From Climacteris rufus (Eukaryota > Chordata > Aves > Passeriformes > Climacteridae): a stretch of 64,000 nucleotides of DNA. Numbering within the stretch: the first letter of the stretch is position 1; the number at the start of each line of letters is the position of its first letter. A program made the position numbers and the translations under genes. The notes below the pieces were generated by a model. It had not been told where the DNA came from. It saw only the letters and a program-made list of their open reading frames with translations, and did no database searches. This document shows, one piece after another, positions 48,228 through 60,886 of this stretch. The stretch is from contig VZRZ01001956.1 of assembly GCA_013398175.1 (NCBI GenBank), forward strand, positions 11,993-75,992, in the 5' to 3' direction.

Positions 48228-49485
48228 GTTTTGAGAAATGCACATGGTTGGTTGGCTCAGATGTGAGGCATGATCACCCAGGAGAATGTTGTCTCTGACC
48301 CTGCACCAGGTGCCACTGCTGAACAAGACCCTCCTGCTGCCCAACAGAGGATAAAACCAGGGAGTTTGGACAAAGGGAAGCACAACAAATGCGAGTGACA
48401 CCATTAGTCACAGTCTCGTATTTCATCAATGTTGTGGCTTGCATGGCTGAGTAATTTCCATGCAAATAGGAAGCACTAACATCTTAATTTTATCCGGAAT
48501 AAAGTCACTGGCTTGGCCTACACTGGTGTCCTACCACCATTCTCTGAAATGAACGGGGTGCATGGTGCTGGGGAAAAGCACCTCTAATACTGGTGGAATC
48601 ACATGCTGTAGAACATTATTTCGTCTGATTTAGACCTATCAGAGTAAGCATGGTGATACTTATGCATGCTAACCCTGAAAGCAAGAGGAGAGCAGCAGGA
48701 AATAATGCAAAAAGCTGAGACATTTATATGCAGTTCCCTGCACTGCAACCAAAAGACTTACACCTCTCTGATTTTAACAATGTTATTTAAAACATGCCTC
48801 AAATTTCTCCCTATCCCTCTACAGCCAAATGGAAATAATAGATACAGGAGCATAATCACGTCTGGCAATTGGTGAGAATTTTGAAAATTGTTGTTTTTCA
48901 TGTTTGTGTTTAAGCCAGACTGTATTAATGCAGTAAATCCTGTGCAAAACCATTTGCTTGTCTTTGGGGTTGACAGTGATTTCGAAATTTCAAAGCAGAA
49001 TGGCTTTTGGGGCATGATGCAACCTGGAAACTTCTCTGCAACACCTTTTTCCTTTTTAGCTAAGTGACATAAATACCAAAAAAAAAAAAAAAATCCAAAC
49101 AAACACAAGAAACCCAAACAATTTTTGGTACATAACCATTCTCAGCAAACATTCAGGCAGGTCTAATTCACTTTTTTCCTTTGGCAATACCTGTAATGAA
49201 ATGGAACATATTTGAAAGATGGATGCCTTGACCTGAAAGTGTTTTTATGAAGCTACAATTTATTGGGATGCCATAATGAGCTGAGTTTCCCACAGAGGAC
49301 TGCAGTGATATTGAGATGCCTGACTGTGAAAATGGAATACAGAATGCATGGAATACAGAAAGACTGACAGGGTGTCTGTTTTGGGGTGAGTTTCTCTTTT
49401 GTTATACATACTTTGCCATGGGCATGGGCATGCAACTTTAATTCTTCTCCTATCTCTGGCTCTTTCACTTGTTTAATTTTCACAG

Positions 49486-49562
49486 TGAAGACACCAGCTT
49501 TAGCTGCAAGATTTCTGTGGCCAGCACGGGAAGACTTCACCAAGAAGGAGGATGAAAATGTG
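49486..49562 (+). CDS. Unidentified plus-strand gene, exon 4 of 6 seen
   Basis: A 77-bp exon of 2 + 75 bases. It has the longest pyrimidine tract in the window before its acceptor ('ctctttcacttgtttaattttcacag' read in pieces), and the donor is 'aatgtg|gtaact'. It encodes 'KTPALAARFLWPARED' then 'FTKKEDENV'. It joins the previous exon through a Val codon and ends on a codon boundary, as the next exon needs. Confidence 0.66.
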
Positions 49563-50949
49563 GTAACTACAGAAGTTCTTATTCTCACCTCTACTCTCCT
49601 TCTTCCCTCACAAATTTATCGCAGCAGTACTGCTGCACACAAAAGTGAGAGTTTCCAGCATAAAGGAACCATGCATTTTCTTGTATTTTGCTTTCAGATA
49701 AGTAGACAACAAATAGGAACATATTTTATCATTTGATTACAACTACTTGGAAAGTAGAACTAATTTAAGGTAATGGAGGATTTTTTATGTCATGAATAAT
49801 TGAGATATCGACACTGAGTTAAGATAGTATCTTTCTGTAAAGAAACTTGGTAGGATAGGCCATAAACCATTTCAAATTCCAAAAGGCATAATGTATTGAT
49901 TTATTCATGTATTACATGAAGCCATTAATATCCAAAATAGCCTTTCCTGCACATAAGGAAATTCATCCCTTATCCTTCCACCTACCTTTCTAAATATGAC
50001 ATGAGTTAAAATTAAAAAATACAGTCTCAAAAGGGACAGTATGATCTCTCTCACCCTCCTCTTTCCTGTGTTGTGGTCTACACCTCTCTCCATGCATCTC
50101 AACTCAAGACTGACCCTTGCAAATGTTTCCTCCCAGGTGTAACACTTACTACACTGAGGAGTTTCACTGAAGTATGAGGAGATTGCTAAAAAGAAGGAGT
50201 ATCCCAGGAGACCAGTTTCGACTCAAGAATGTAGACAGGGTGTTCAGAGGGTGCTGCACAGTGAATACAGAAAGAGTCTGATGTTTACATTGCTTTGCAG
50301 TGTCCTGCCCAGCAGTGGAAATGGATTTTACAAACCAGGACAGGCAAATCCAGTCTTAGTTCAAAATGCATCAGCCTGCTTCACAAATCTCAGCTCTACC
50401 AGCTTCAGAGTAAAACATGAATGCCTGATGTCATTGTTTTCCCACCATGCCCACCACTGACACACTCTTTAATACAGATCTATTACTTATTCAACTGCTA
50501 TTACACTAGTTTTTAAAATAAACATGACATTTCTGAAGATATCATGTTTTCCCATAAATAAAGATATTCTCACAGAATTTTAAGACAGAGACTTTTAAAC
50601 AGCCAGCTTTGCAGTCTCCTGCAGCTCAGATTTCAGATGGCTAGGTGAGAAAATAAATAAATAATAAGATTTATTTTCAAATTCTTAGCACCTACCACAA
50701 ACCCTGACTAACCAAAACAACACAAGGCCAGCAAAAAACCCCAAACCAGGGTTTCAGAAGGTTCAGCTCTCTGTCACTGTACCCTCCAATGAGAATTGCT
50801 GCTGGTGACACTTTAGTGGATGACAAACTTTGTAAAACAGGAGTTTTGTTTACGTGCACTGACATTTTACAGCAGCTGACCACGATGCTTCACCACAGAA
50901 ACAATTTTAGCAGCACATCTTCCCTTACATTCACTGTGATGTTCACCAG

Positions 50950-51204
50950 GTGATATTCCACAAGCTAATGGCAGGGTGGAAACACATTTCAAACGAAGAT
51001 GTGGCCAAAAGAGAGAACCACCTCAAGGTTTTGCTGGAGGTGCTGGGGGAAGAACACAGTGGGCGGGGTGTGGTGGGTGCTCCCCACACAAACACCTCCT
51101 TCTCCCAGGTGATGAAGCCAGGCTGTGCCATGCTCGGGGTGGCAGAGCCCCCCCAGAACAGCCCAGCACATGTTCCACCCACGCTGCACTCAGAGCACAC
51201 CCAG
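50950..51204 (+). CDS. Unidentified plus-strand gene, exon 5 of 6 seen
   Basis: A 255-bp exon of 85 whole codons. The acceptor is 'cactgtgatgttcaccag' and the donor is a perfect 'acccag|gtgagt'. The first half, 'FHKLMAGWKHISNEDVAK' and 'RENHLKVLLEVLGEEH', is strongly protein-like and helical. The second half is Gly/Pro-rich and less typical. An internal 'tcccag|gtgatg' at 51108, also in phase, could end the exon early, so two forms are possible. Confidence 0.57.
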
Positions 51205-51380
51205 GTGAGTCACCCATCCCACGGAGCATCCCTGAGAACAGAGGCGCTCTGTGCTCAGCAGCTCGCAGGGAAAACAGGACAGGGGCTGCAGCAGTCAGAT
51301 AATGAAACAATTATCCACTTCGGAATAATGAAAAAAGCACCTCCCTCTCCCTCTCCCTCCTCCTTCCCCTTCTCCCCTCT

Positions 51381-51390
51381 NNNNNNNNNN
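51381..51390. other. Assembly gap, 10 N, in pyrimidine-rich repeat
   Basis: The N run interrupts a (ccctct)n-like tract that spans roughly 51340-51415. The 10-base length is a placeholder and the true size is unknown. Confidence 0.98.
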
Positions 51391-52029
51391 TCCCTCTCCT
51401 CTCCCTCTCCTCTCTTTTCTGTTTTCTGTTTTTTTCTCCTGGAAATACATACAGTCTATACCCTTTTACCCTTTCCACTGCTTATTTTAAAGACTACAGA
51501 TGATGCTGCCGTGAAGCAAAACAAAAATATGAGTATTTCACAAAGTGTATCACAGAACCCAGTTTAAAAATGCACAGCCTCATGCCTTGGGCCTCTAAAA
51601 ACACCCTTAAAAATCAACCAATTCAAAGCTTTTCATGTCAATCATACACAGAGGTCTCCAATGACTCTGAATTTTATGAGCTGTCACTCATTCTAATCCC
51701 AGAGGTACACCTACTAAATACAAGCTTAATGACCCTAGAAAGTATGGTTGAATATTTCTACTCAATGAAATGTAAATTGAAAGCACAACGGTAATTGAAA
51801 TTAAAGTAGGAAAAAAAAAACAAACCACTGGCAATTTCTCCTTAAATAATATTTTTATATTGGATATGGGCAGCCTTTGTTCATACTCAAATACAATTTT
51901 GGTCTCAAGGATGAAAACAATGCTCAAAGACATCTGCAGACAGAAAGTGACATCACCTTGGGACAACGGAGATTATAGAGTAATAATTCCTTATAATACA
52001 CAATGTCACCTGATTCACTGTATTTCCAG

Positions 52030-52188
52030 TCTTATGAGAAACCAGAAAAATTTCTGTTGTCAGTCAAACTTTATGCCCTAACTGAACATACTGCTCACTT
52101 GGAATCTAAGTTGCATTTTCCCTTTACATCAAAGATGGGGATAATCTCCAAAATCTATGCACTGACCCAAAATTCAGTGTCCACCTGA
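52030..52188 (+). CDS. Unidentified plus-strand gene, probable terminal exon
   Basis: The acceptor 'attcactgtatttccag' is strong. The frame starts on a codon boundary, as the previous exon requires, and runs 52 codons to TGA. It encodes 'SYEKPEKFLLSVKLYALT' then 'EHTAHLESKLHFPFTSK' and a short tail. No good donor is seen in it, and AATAAA follows about 140 bases after the stop. This makes a terminal exon likely. I recognise no family. Confidence 0.52.
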   Translation, partial: SYEKPEKFLLSVKLYALTEHTAHLESKLHFPFTSKMGIISKIYALTQNSVST

Positions 52189-52325
52189 GCTGCTTCACTG
52201 ATGGAACAATACCACTAAGAAGCCAAGGAAAATCACAGGTACTGACTCTTTTTTTTTTTTTCCCTCAAGGAAATCACCCAGTGAAGAAATGCAGTATTAA
52301 TAACGCTTTGTAGGATGATCAAAGA

Positions 52326-52331
52326 AATAAA
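52326..52331 (+). terminator. Candidate poly(A) signal of the plus-strand gene
   Basis: First AATAAA downstream of the stop at 52188. It would make a short 3' UTR of about 155 bases. Confidence 0.35.
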
Positions 52332-52423
52332 ATAGTCCAGCAGAAAAACAGAGGTAAAGAATGGCTCTATCACTGTGTTAATGAGAGTAACTTAATTGGG
52401 TGCCAGGTGTGTAATATTGTGAA

Positions 52424-52515
52424 GAATTGTGGCATGGTTTGGGTTGGAAGGGACCTTTAAGGTTGTTTAGTCCAAGCCCCTGCCTTGAGGATGATGTCTC
52501 CATTTGCCATGAGCA
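52424..52515 (-). mobile_element. CR1 3'-end fragment
   Basis: Reverse-oriented terminus: 'ggtttgggttggaaggga' followed by 'cctttaaggttgtttagtcc' and decayed sequence. It lies just beyond the end of the plus-strand gene. Confidence 0.85.
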
Positions 52516-53609
52516 GCACTGGACATGTTGGAAATTAAGTTAAACTGGCCTGGAAATTGTGCTGCCTGCTTGCCTCACTGTCCCAGCTGTTCTTTAAAGT
52601 GCATTTGAAGATTCAGGTCAGAGGATTCAGTTGACACCAAATAACAGACCCCTCACCCTCACTGATTTACATAAGCTAAGGTATTAGATTGAATGACGGC
52701 ACAGAAATAAAACAGACTTTTCTTTTGTAGTGAAGTCAAAATGTCCTGTGTCACCAACACAGCCACTCTGAAAACCAAGTCACCTATGGACACTGACCTG
52801 AATATTGCTAATACTTGCATTTCACCTCTTCAGGCAGTCCACACTACTCCTCTTTTGGCACAAAAATACAAAATAACAGCATGAACCACCACTGTTGTGC
52901 TACTCCTTAACACTTCACGTGTAAGGGCACTGTTAGAAAAGCACAAAGCTATTTTAAATTCCTACACACGCATAAAAAAGTTTTTATTGTGAAACTTGAG
53001 AAGTGATTCACTTTTGCAGAGTTTTCAACTAATAAAGCCCTTGAGAAAAACAGATATCAATGATGACAAAACCAGAACTACAAGTTGCTGATAAGGCTCC
53101 TAATATTGATGGAAATGCATTCCCTGATGCTGATGCACATGATATTACACCTGGCAAGTGGAAGGGGTGGGGCTGTGAAGAGTCACTCCCTAGAAAGAGC
53201 AGAAGAGGAACATTTCTTGCCTGCTGAAATGTGTAATAAAAAGTGCTAACCAAGAACTTAACTCTCACAAAAACAAGTTACATTTAGAGGCCCACCATGC
53301 TGATTATATATGAAACTGCATGCTGTAATTTAAATATTGTAGACAGCCTTATTGTTAATTATACAGTGAATGTGCAGAAAGCCTATCCTCTAACAAATCC
53401 ACCAGATTAGTACAAGTGTTACTGCTTTTTTTATAGCCTTAGTTTGGACTAAGCCCTACTGATTTCCTGATTTGTAAACACAACCCAAACCAAACCAAAA
53501 CTTTGGGTGTACTTTACCCTTCTAATGGACCAGGAAATCAAGTTCTTCTTAACTTTTGAATGTGGAACATGGTTCTGAAGAATGACCCAGATAGGAATTG
53601 AGAGAAAAG

Positions 53610-53632
53610 TACTACTACTACTACTACTACTA
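53610..53632. repeat. (TAC)n microsatellite
   Basis: About seven and a half uninterrupted TAC units. Confidence 0.95.
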
Positions 53633-54030
53633 ATATAATTCTAGGGAGATTTTGTGGAGATCTTACTGATAACACCATAAAGAATACGAATACCTCAGGT
53701 AAAACATATGTTCTCTCAGTGTCTGCCTGCTAAGATATGTTTTCTTCAGGGTGCTATATTTGTGTCACAGAATTGGGGAACACAAAAATAGTCCTCATCT
53801 TTACAGTTGGTGTCTTTCCTGGAAAGAATGAAAACAGTATCATAACAGTACAATCTAAGGCTGCCTAAATTCAGAAATATTAATCAAATAACACCCCCAG
53901 GCACAATCAATTCCTTACCCAAACTACTCAATTTCATTGCCAATGTTTCGAGTTTTAAAAATTTGCAGTTAGTTACTTCTCCCACACTGATCTCTGAAAG
54001 TTATTTCATAAATGCTGTTTAAAAAAACCC

Positions 54031-54070
54031 CATGAAACAGTAATTTTCCTCATGAAACAGTAATTTTCCT
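54031..54070. repeat. Two-copy tandem duplication, period 20
   Basis: The 20-mer 'catgaaacagtaattttcct' is present twice back to back without mismatch. Confidence 0.95.
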
Positions 54071-54478
54071 CACCAAACTGCAATCCAGTCACTGCTGGGA
54101 TAACACCTTGGGACACTGAAACAAATGCTATTTATAACATCCAGCAGTAACTCAATATCATCAGGTATTCAAATATATGCCTTCAGCTACAGCGTTTCCC
54201 CAAAGCATTCAATCCTTTTAAAGACCCAGTTTTTGTGGCAGCAGTTAAAAAATGTTCCTTCCACTTGATTAAGAGAACCATTTCATTCCCTAAAGGGATC
54301 AGATGTTACCTGTCAGGAACAGAGACAAGAACTGAGCCTTGTTTCATGGAAGAAATATTAAAAACACCAGACAAAATCAGTGTCACTGCAATGAGCTGGT
54401 GAAATATGGTGTTTGGGAAGCAGAGCTTTGGTTAAAAAGCTGCTGGCCAAGGTTTAGTCCAGGAAACAGCAAAACCAA

Positions 54479-54504
54479 CACACACATACACACACACACA
54501 CACA
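54479..54504. repeat. (CA)n microsatellite
   Basis: CA repeat with one TA interruption, followed by an A-rich and GA-rich tract to about 54545. Confidence 0.9.
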
Positions 54505-56559
54505 AAAAAAAAGGGGGAATATAAGGAAAAAAAAAAAGGAAGAAAAAGCAAGCTGCTTGGAAAGGCTTTTAGAAGTTGATAAAGGCTATCTGCAAGGGCT
54601 TGTGTTCTCTCCTGGTTAAAGGACACAGGGTGGGAGTCACCCCTCCAAACAGAAGGATTCAGTGTTGATTTTTGCATTTAATCTCTGACATAAGGTGAGG
54701 GCGGTCGTAGCAGGGGTTGCTGTACTCGCTACGGGAAGAAACAAATCTGTTTATAATTATTATTTCTATGGGAGCAGTACCTCTATGCCTGACAAGCAAT
54801 GAAAAAAAAAAATAAAATCCAAGAAACAAATGAGGAATTCTGTCTCTCCTGTGCTGTAGGTCTGGGCTTTCTGAGGGGCTGAGTCAGGATGAGTCAAAGC
54901 CCCGTCACAAGGGTGCTAAGGGAATTGAGAGGCACCTTCTGTTCTACCCTCAAAGTGGGTGATCTGGTCCCAGCAGTGCTCTGACATGAGTCATCCCATG
55001 GCAGTTAAGTCCATGGAACACTAAAAACTCTTTGCCATAAAGACAAAAAGCCAAAGAAGTAGGAAAAAAAAAAAAAAGGATACATGAGCAAGGAAGGAGG
55101 AGCCATGTGGATGCTGTCGCATGACACGGACCTTCTCAAGAAACTGCTTGGCCCATCCACACAAAAACAGTGGGCAGGGAACACCTCCAGACCTCTCCAC
55201 AGACCCTGAACCACACCTGGCTCGCCTGTCAGCCTGGGTCTGGCTACACCAGACCTAAAACCTCACATTTTCTGCTGGGTTCAGCATCATCAGCTGGATC
55301 CCCGCACCGATTTCAGCTCATGCCAAGTGCTGGGTGTAAAGCCTTCTCACTTCAGCATGGACTCATTCATTAAAAAAATAACATTTCTTCTGTAACTTCA
55401 TGTTTTAAGGTAAGGTAAGAACTGCAGGAGGGTGGGGGAACCATGTTCCAGCCATGGAGAGAAAGGTCAGAAATCCACACACTCACAGGAAAAAGAGGAG
55501 GGAAATGGAGCACGATTACAAAATGCCCCTCTGCAGCCCCAGGGCTGGTCTGCTGTGAATAATTTGGGGATTTTGGCAGGAAGACAGTTTCATTTGATTC
55601 TGCAGAACTTTGTTTACTTGCAGTTACTTCTCACCAATCAACAAGCTGTTCTGAGCCACCACTTCCAGTGTTGTTCAAACACAGACACAAACCTGAGAAG
55701 GATTTAATGTATGCCAGCTCCATGGTTCCCTCTTGATGATAACACATAATACAAAGACTTTACAGATTATAAATATATCCTACATGAAATTACAGATTAA
55801 GAGCTATCTGTAAAAAAGAAAAAAAAAATAAATTAAAAGCTTAAACTCTTCACCATTACCATGAGAGAAAAATAGGCCTTATGCCAGGACTAAATCACAC
55901 GAGTCAATTTCAGCTGTATGCAAATGAATTTTTGCTAGGGACAAACTTGTCAGTTCTAGAGTTATTTGAAACATTGAAAAAAAAAAAAAACTTCCCATGT
56001 TTTCAAGAAAAAAAAGTGCTGGAATGAGTATCTAAGTGGGACAGGAAGACTGGAAACAAATGCACAGCTGCAGAGAGAAACTTGCAAATTTAATTATGCA
56101 TGATTGCTAACTATCAGTTTTGTTGCTAAAGTAGTACCATCATCAGTAATAAGCAGAACAGCATTTTATCTAATTTTATGGTTCTTCTAATGATGAATTT
56201 CTTTGGTGTACAGTATTAAGCATGATTTTAGGAAAAAAATTCATTCATTAGGAAAGAAAAAACATGTAGTTTCTAGAATAATTCTTGGTTTCAGAAATGT
56301 ATCCAGCTGTAATTTTCTCTTCTTTCAGCCCCCCACCTGATTTTTCTTAATCCACTGAGATACACAGGAACATTCTCACAGTCAAAAGAAATAAAAGTAG
56401 GTATTTAATGGAACAAAATGAAATTACTGAATTTTCCATCCAGGATATACAGGACATTTCAACCTAATCATGTTAGTTAGAGAAGAAAGTAAAGAAATAA
56501 CGTGAGAAAACGTTTCACATTTTTCTTTTTGAGAAAGGTAACCTTTGTCTCCCACATAC

Positions 56560-56636
56560 AAAAAACAAACAAACAAACAAAAAAAAAAACACAAACAAAA
56601 AAACTAAACAAAACAACCAAACTAAACAAAACTAAT
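56560..56636. repeat. A-rich (CAAA)n low-complexity tract
   Basis: Runs of caaa and caaaa with few other bases. The small open frame over it is Lys/Asn/Thr-rich and is not a gene. Confidence 0.9.
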
Positions 56637-57890
56637 CACCTAGAAAAGATAAAAACCATCACAATTTCCACTGCCCACAATTTCAGATGAAACTCTAGTG
56701 AGAGTGCTTAACCAGCAAAAGGAAAGGAAGGGCAATACGAAAGCCGGAAAAAAGGAAATAGTCTGCTATCAAAGGACTATTAATTGCTCCCAAAGTAAGA
56801 GCAAGTGATGATCTTCTTCCTTTATTTACTCGGACTTTCAGCTGTCTAATCAAAGAAACGTTGTGTTGGCTGTGCTGAAAGAAAACTGTACCTTTTGTTT
56901 TGGTGATTGCCCACTAGACCTTAAGGGCTCTCACTGGATCAGTTTTACAGCTCAGCGCTGCACTTCGGAGAGCAAAGGGGCAGCAGGCAGCTCCCACCCT
57001 CCACCTGCACCCTCAGGAAACAGGAACAGGGCTGTGGAGCATCACTCAGCACTGTTTGCTGCTTGTTACAGCTTGGTTGGTCCTCCCTCCAAAGCTGGAA
57101 TTTCTGCTTAGAGTCAATTTACTGCATTTGCAAATATGACTGTCTGATTATAATTAGCTGGTAATACTCAAACCAGCAGATTAAAAAACCCCACAACCCC
57201 AAACAAAGCACCTTTCCACACAGAAGACAAGGATTACAGGTTTTGAGTGCTTGCATTCCCTGCTCTCCCAGCAAAGCAGTTTGGCACGAGCCACAATTCC
57301 AGTGGTCCTCTTGCAGCTTGTCATGAAATAAATAAGAAAATCCTATTTTTTAAATTTTCTTACTACCCTGCAGACCCTCAGTATGTCAGATTTTTGCCTC
57401 CAACCCCCAACTATGCAAGAAAAGATGGAAATGCACCTCCTCTTTTTATCCTCCCTGCATCTGCCTTGCACAATCTGCTGACCAAAGCCATGAAAGTATA
57501 AAAGTGTCAGGTTCCCTTTCTCTTCAGAGCAGCAAGTTTTGTAATTTGCCTGCAGGCAGAATAGGAACAAGCAGCTTTTCAAGGTTTTTATGGCCTGAAA
57601 GAATTCTTACAACAGCAACATTATTTTGGAAGAAAATTTCTTAACTCCTACTGGAGAGAGCAAAGATGTTCCAGATGATTTGTATAGAATACATAATGTA
57701 TGCTGACTTTTGTTTTCCCATCTAAATTTGCTCTATTATGCCTTTTTAAGACTTTCCCTATATTGAAAACAGAATATTTCTAATAATGGATACCATTACA
57801 GAATGTGTGTGTAGTGGCTCAAAGCAACCACAAGCACATTTCTCTGGGCATGTAAGACTTTATGGTTATTTCTGTGCAAGATGAGGCCTA

Positions 57891-57917
57891 CAGGAGTGAA
57901 GAAAACCTTCACTCCTG
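57891..57917. repeat. Small perfect hairpin, 11-bp arms, 5-base loop
   Basis: 'caggagtgaag' pairs exactly with 'cttcactcctg'. There is no U run after it, and it is not near a gene. Confidence 0.85.
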
Positions 57918-60719
57918 ATACTTTGCAACACAATTTTTTTTATTCAAGATGTTTATGACTCTGCAGATGTTATAGGTTTATTTCTTTTCTTACAGGCTGA
58001 CTGAACACAGCAAATTGTCCCCCTGGGAACTGGTGAGCCAAGGCACATACAGGCATCCCAGAAAACATCTCACTGCATCCACAGGAATAAAGTACCATTA
58101 AAAACCCAGTCTTTAGGGGCTGATGAACCTCATGCTTTACTGGTCCTGACCGGAGTTCTGGCCCCTCAGTGAGACAAACACGTAGAAAATGGGAGATTAA
58201 TGGAAAAGCTTCCAGCCCAACAGCATCAAGCTCTTGTTATTTCATGTCCCCCTCTCTCCCCACCTGAAGAGAGGGGCAGTGAGATGAAAGAGGGGCAATC
58301 AGGCACACTAAAACCTCTTGGCTGGCAGGGATGGGGCAGGATCACTTGGGAAGCAACAACAACACGAGCCATTGTATCCCAGACCTGTCCCAACAAAGGC
58401 AGCTCTGTCGCTCTGTTTACTTTTCCCAGTTTGTCTTGCCTTATGCCTTTGATAAACTGTCAGGACTAGCTCCTCCAAGGACTGTATTCCCCAAAAACCT
58501 CTCTCTGCCAGCCTCACATGTGCTACGTTTCTTGTGCTTTGGAAGCCTGCAGTTCTCATAAGAACTCTTCATGTTTTCCATAATAATTTAAATACTTTTC
58601 GCATTATTTCTCCAGCTGTGCTGTGTGCAGGCTGAGCAGCACCACAAATCCTGCTCTAAGTTACTCACTTTTAGCTGGTGCTGCAGTCCTGTGGGCTAAG
58701 CTGCAGAAATATTGAAAATTGCAATCAGATAGCTGAATGCCAAGCATAGGAACAGTTTTCTACACACAAAACAGGTAACTACTAACATCACCCAGGCCCT
58801 GAAATAAAGCAAAGTTTAAATCAGATTGCTTAGGCTCCAAGCAAGAAAAATGCTCCAGTTTCTCTGCTCCAGAGACAATTTTTTAAAAAGCTGATCAGGC
58901 TGAACTACCCCCCCAGAAATTAACATTATTGGAAAGCTTCTTGAGCAGGATATCTATTGGATAAAATAACATTTTTCCAAGGTTTTGAAACAGTCAGGGC
59001 TTTTCTATTTTTGAAACACCCAGGAAGAGCAACAGGAGAACAATTCCTCAGGTGGAGACTCCTGTGCTGTGGGAGCATCCACAGGGTCTGGGTTTGTCTC
59101 TGCCGGAGCTGGGGAGAGCTGGAGCTTAAAAAGGGATAATTGTGGAGTCAGAGTGTAATTCAGGGACTTGGGCAATATCACTGCTCTTTAAATTCTCTTA
59201 TTAAACAAATAGCTTATTTTGCAATAATTTGCTTACATAATCAAGCTTATAGCAAGGTCTAGAATACAAGAACTGTTAAAGCCAGGGTGACTAAGCCGTC
59301 CACTTGCAAAAGCCAGACAAAAAGGGGATAAAATGCATGTCTGAGGACGGGAAATGTTTCACACTGAGAGCACAGAGTAGCCTTTTTCTGAAGAGTGATT
59401 AGTGCTCTGCAGCTGCCCTGACCTCATTATATTCACTCTGCTGAAATTCAAACTTCCTATTCCGACCATTCGCTCGGAAGGTGAAGGAAGAGGTTTTTAA
59501 ACTTGCCAGTCATGGATGATTTCACATCTTCCTTCCACTGATAGCCAGGGGGAGATACATGCCCAAACAGCCTTTCTGCTCTCCAGAACCCCCCCTCCCA
59601 GGAAGGCAGCTCCTGGCAAGCAGGTTTAATGTTGAATAATTCCACCTGCCCATTTTCACTCGCCAGTCACAGCTCAAACTGAGAAATCACCTCTGGCAAG
59701 CCTGAAACAGATTAGTGATAAATTGCTTCTCCTCCTATTAAGCAATTTTCAGCACTTTATTCTGGTCAATTCAGCAGGTGACCATTCTCCCCAGGAGGGC
59801 ACTGGGAGCTGAGGGAGTGAAGATGAAAGCTTTCTCCGCATAGATAAATGTGGTGCATTTTTAATTCATTAAGAGCTTCATCTAACTCCTCTAAAAACAA
59901 TAGATTGCTCACAGTGCTTGTTTAATGGGAATTACAGTGGATTACCAGCAAGTACAAATTCAAAGATAATCCACATTTGAGAACTCAGTACTTCCTCACA
60001 GCTGCACCACAAGAATTGTTTGCCTGTCATCAGCACTTTTTGTGCAATGCTTGTTGTGTTATTACGCTTTCACTAACCCAAAACAGCAATGCAAATATTT
60101 AAGCCCAGTGTAGTTTCCAGCTGGTGGATTCAGCAGGACAGCACACGGGTGCTGATGTCCTCACCACGCCCCAGCTCCAAGTATCACATCCCAGCCTCCT
60201 GCTCTGGATGTCACCACAACCATTCCCACCCACACCAAAAACGCAGCCTATGCTTCAAAATCCTGCCATAAAAACCTTTTCCTTGCGAAGGAGACACGCT
60301 CCTGCTCAACTCAGCCTTCTGAGAAGGGGAGGTTTCTCACAAAACAATTCTCCAGACACAAGACCTGCTGTTCTCATCTCACACCCTCCCTGGGTTCTCT
60401 CTTCAGGATGCTGTGGCTTCCTATCTTCCCTTGTTTCCATCCACCTTAACAGATGCCATAGGCCACACTCCAAATTAGGATTAATTTATGTTATTGCCGC
60501 TGCATTTTGGGTTGACTTTCAGCTTTTGCAGCCTGCCTCTTTATAGAGTTATCTCCTGATGAAAGTCCTAATCATCTCTGTGACCACAGGAAGGAAAATC
60601 AGTAATTCCATTTTCCATCATTATTTTGTCATGTTGGAGAAGAAAATGCCTTTTTGTTTCCCAAACAAAAATCTCCATGATATGTACACGAAATATAGAC
60701 GGAATTCTGTTTAAAATTT

Positions 60720-60886
60720 GCCCAGGGATTGGGCAGAGCCCCAAGGCTGCCAGAGCTCGAGGAGCGTTTGGACAATGATCCCAGGGATGTTCAGGGTGGG
60801 ATTATTGGAGTGTCTGTGCACGGACAGGGGTTGCACTGGATGATCCCTGTGGGTTCCTTCCAGCCCAGGGGATTCTGTGATTCACA
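60720..60886 (+). mobile_element. CR1 3'-end fragment
   Basis: Contains 'tgccagagctcgaggagcg', 'ggttgcactggatgatcc' and 'gggttccttccagccc', with the tail 'gattctgtgattcac'. Confidence 0.88.

Larger units (their letters stand above)
52516..60715. other. Intergenic DNA, no gene recognised
   Basis: AT-rich sequence with microsatellites and A-rich tracts (listed apart). Frames of 60 to 140 codons, including 60124-60546, lack supporting splice sites or recognisable protein character. Confidence 0.45.

Noticed and set aside
49404..49510. Minus-strand exon with a GTATGT donor and a protein-like peptide
   Set aside because: It is the antisense of the plus-strand exon at 49486-49562 and its flank; the plus strand has the far stronger pyrimidine tract and its phase joins both neighbours.
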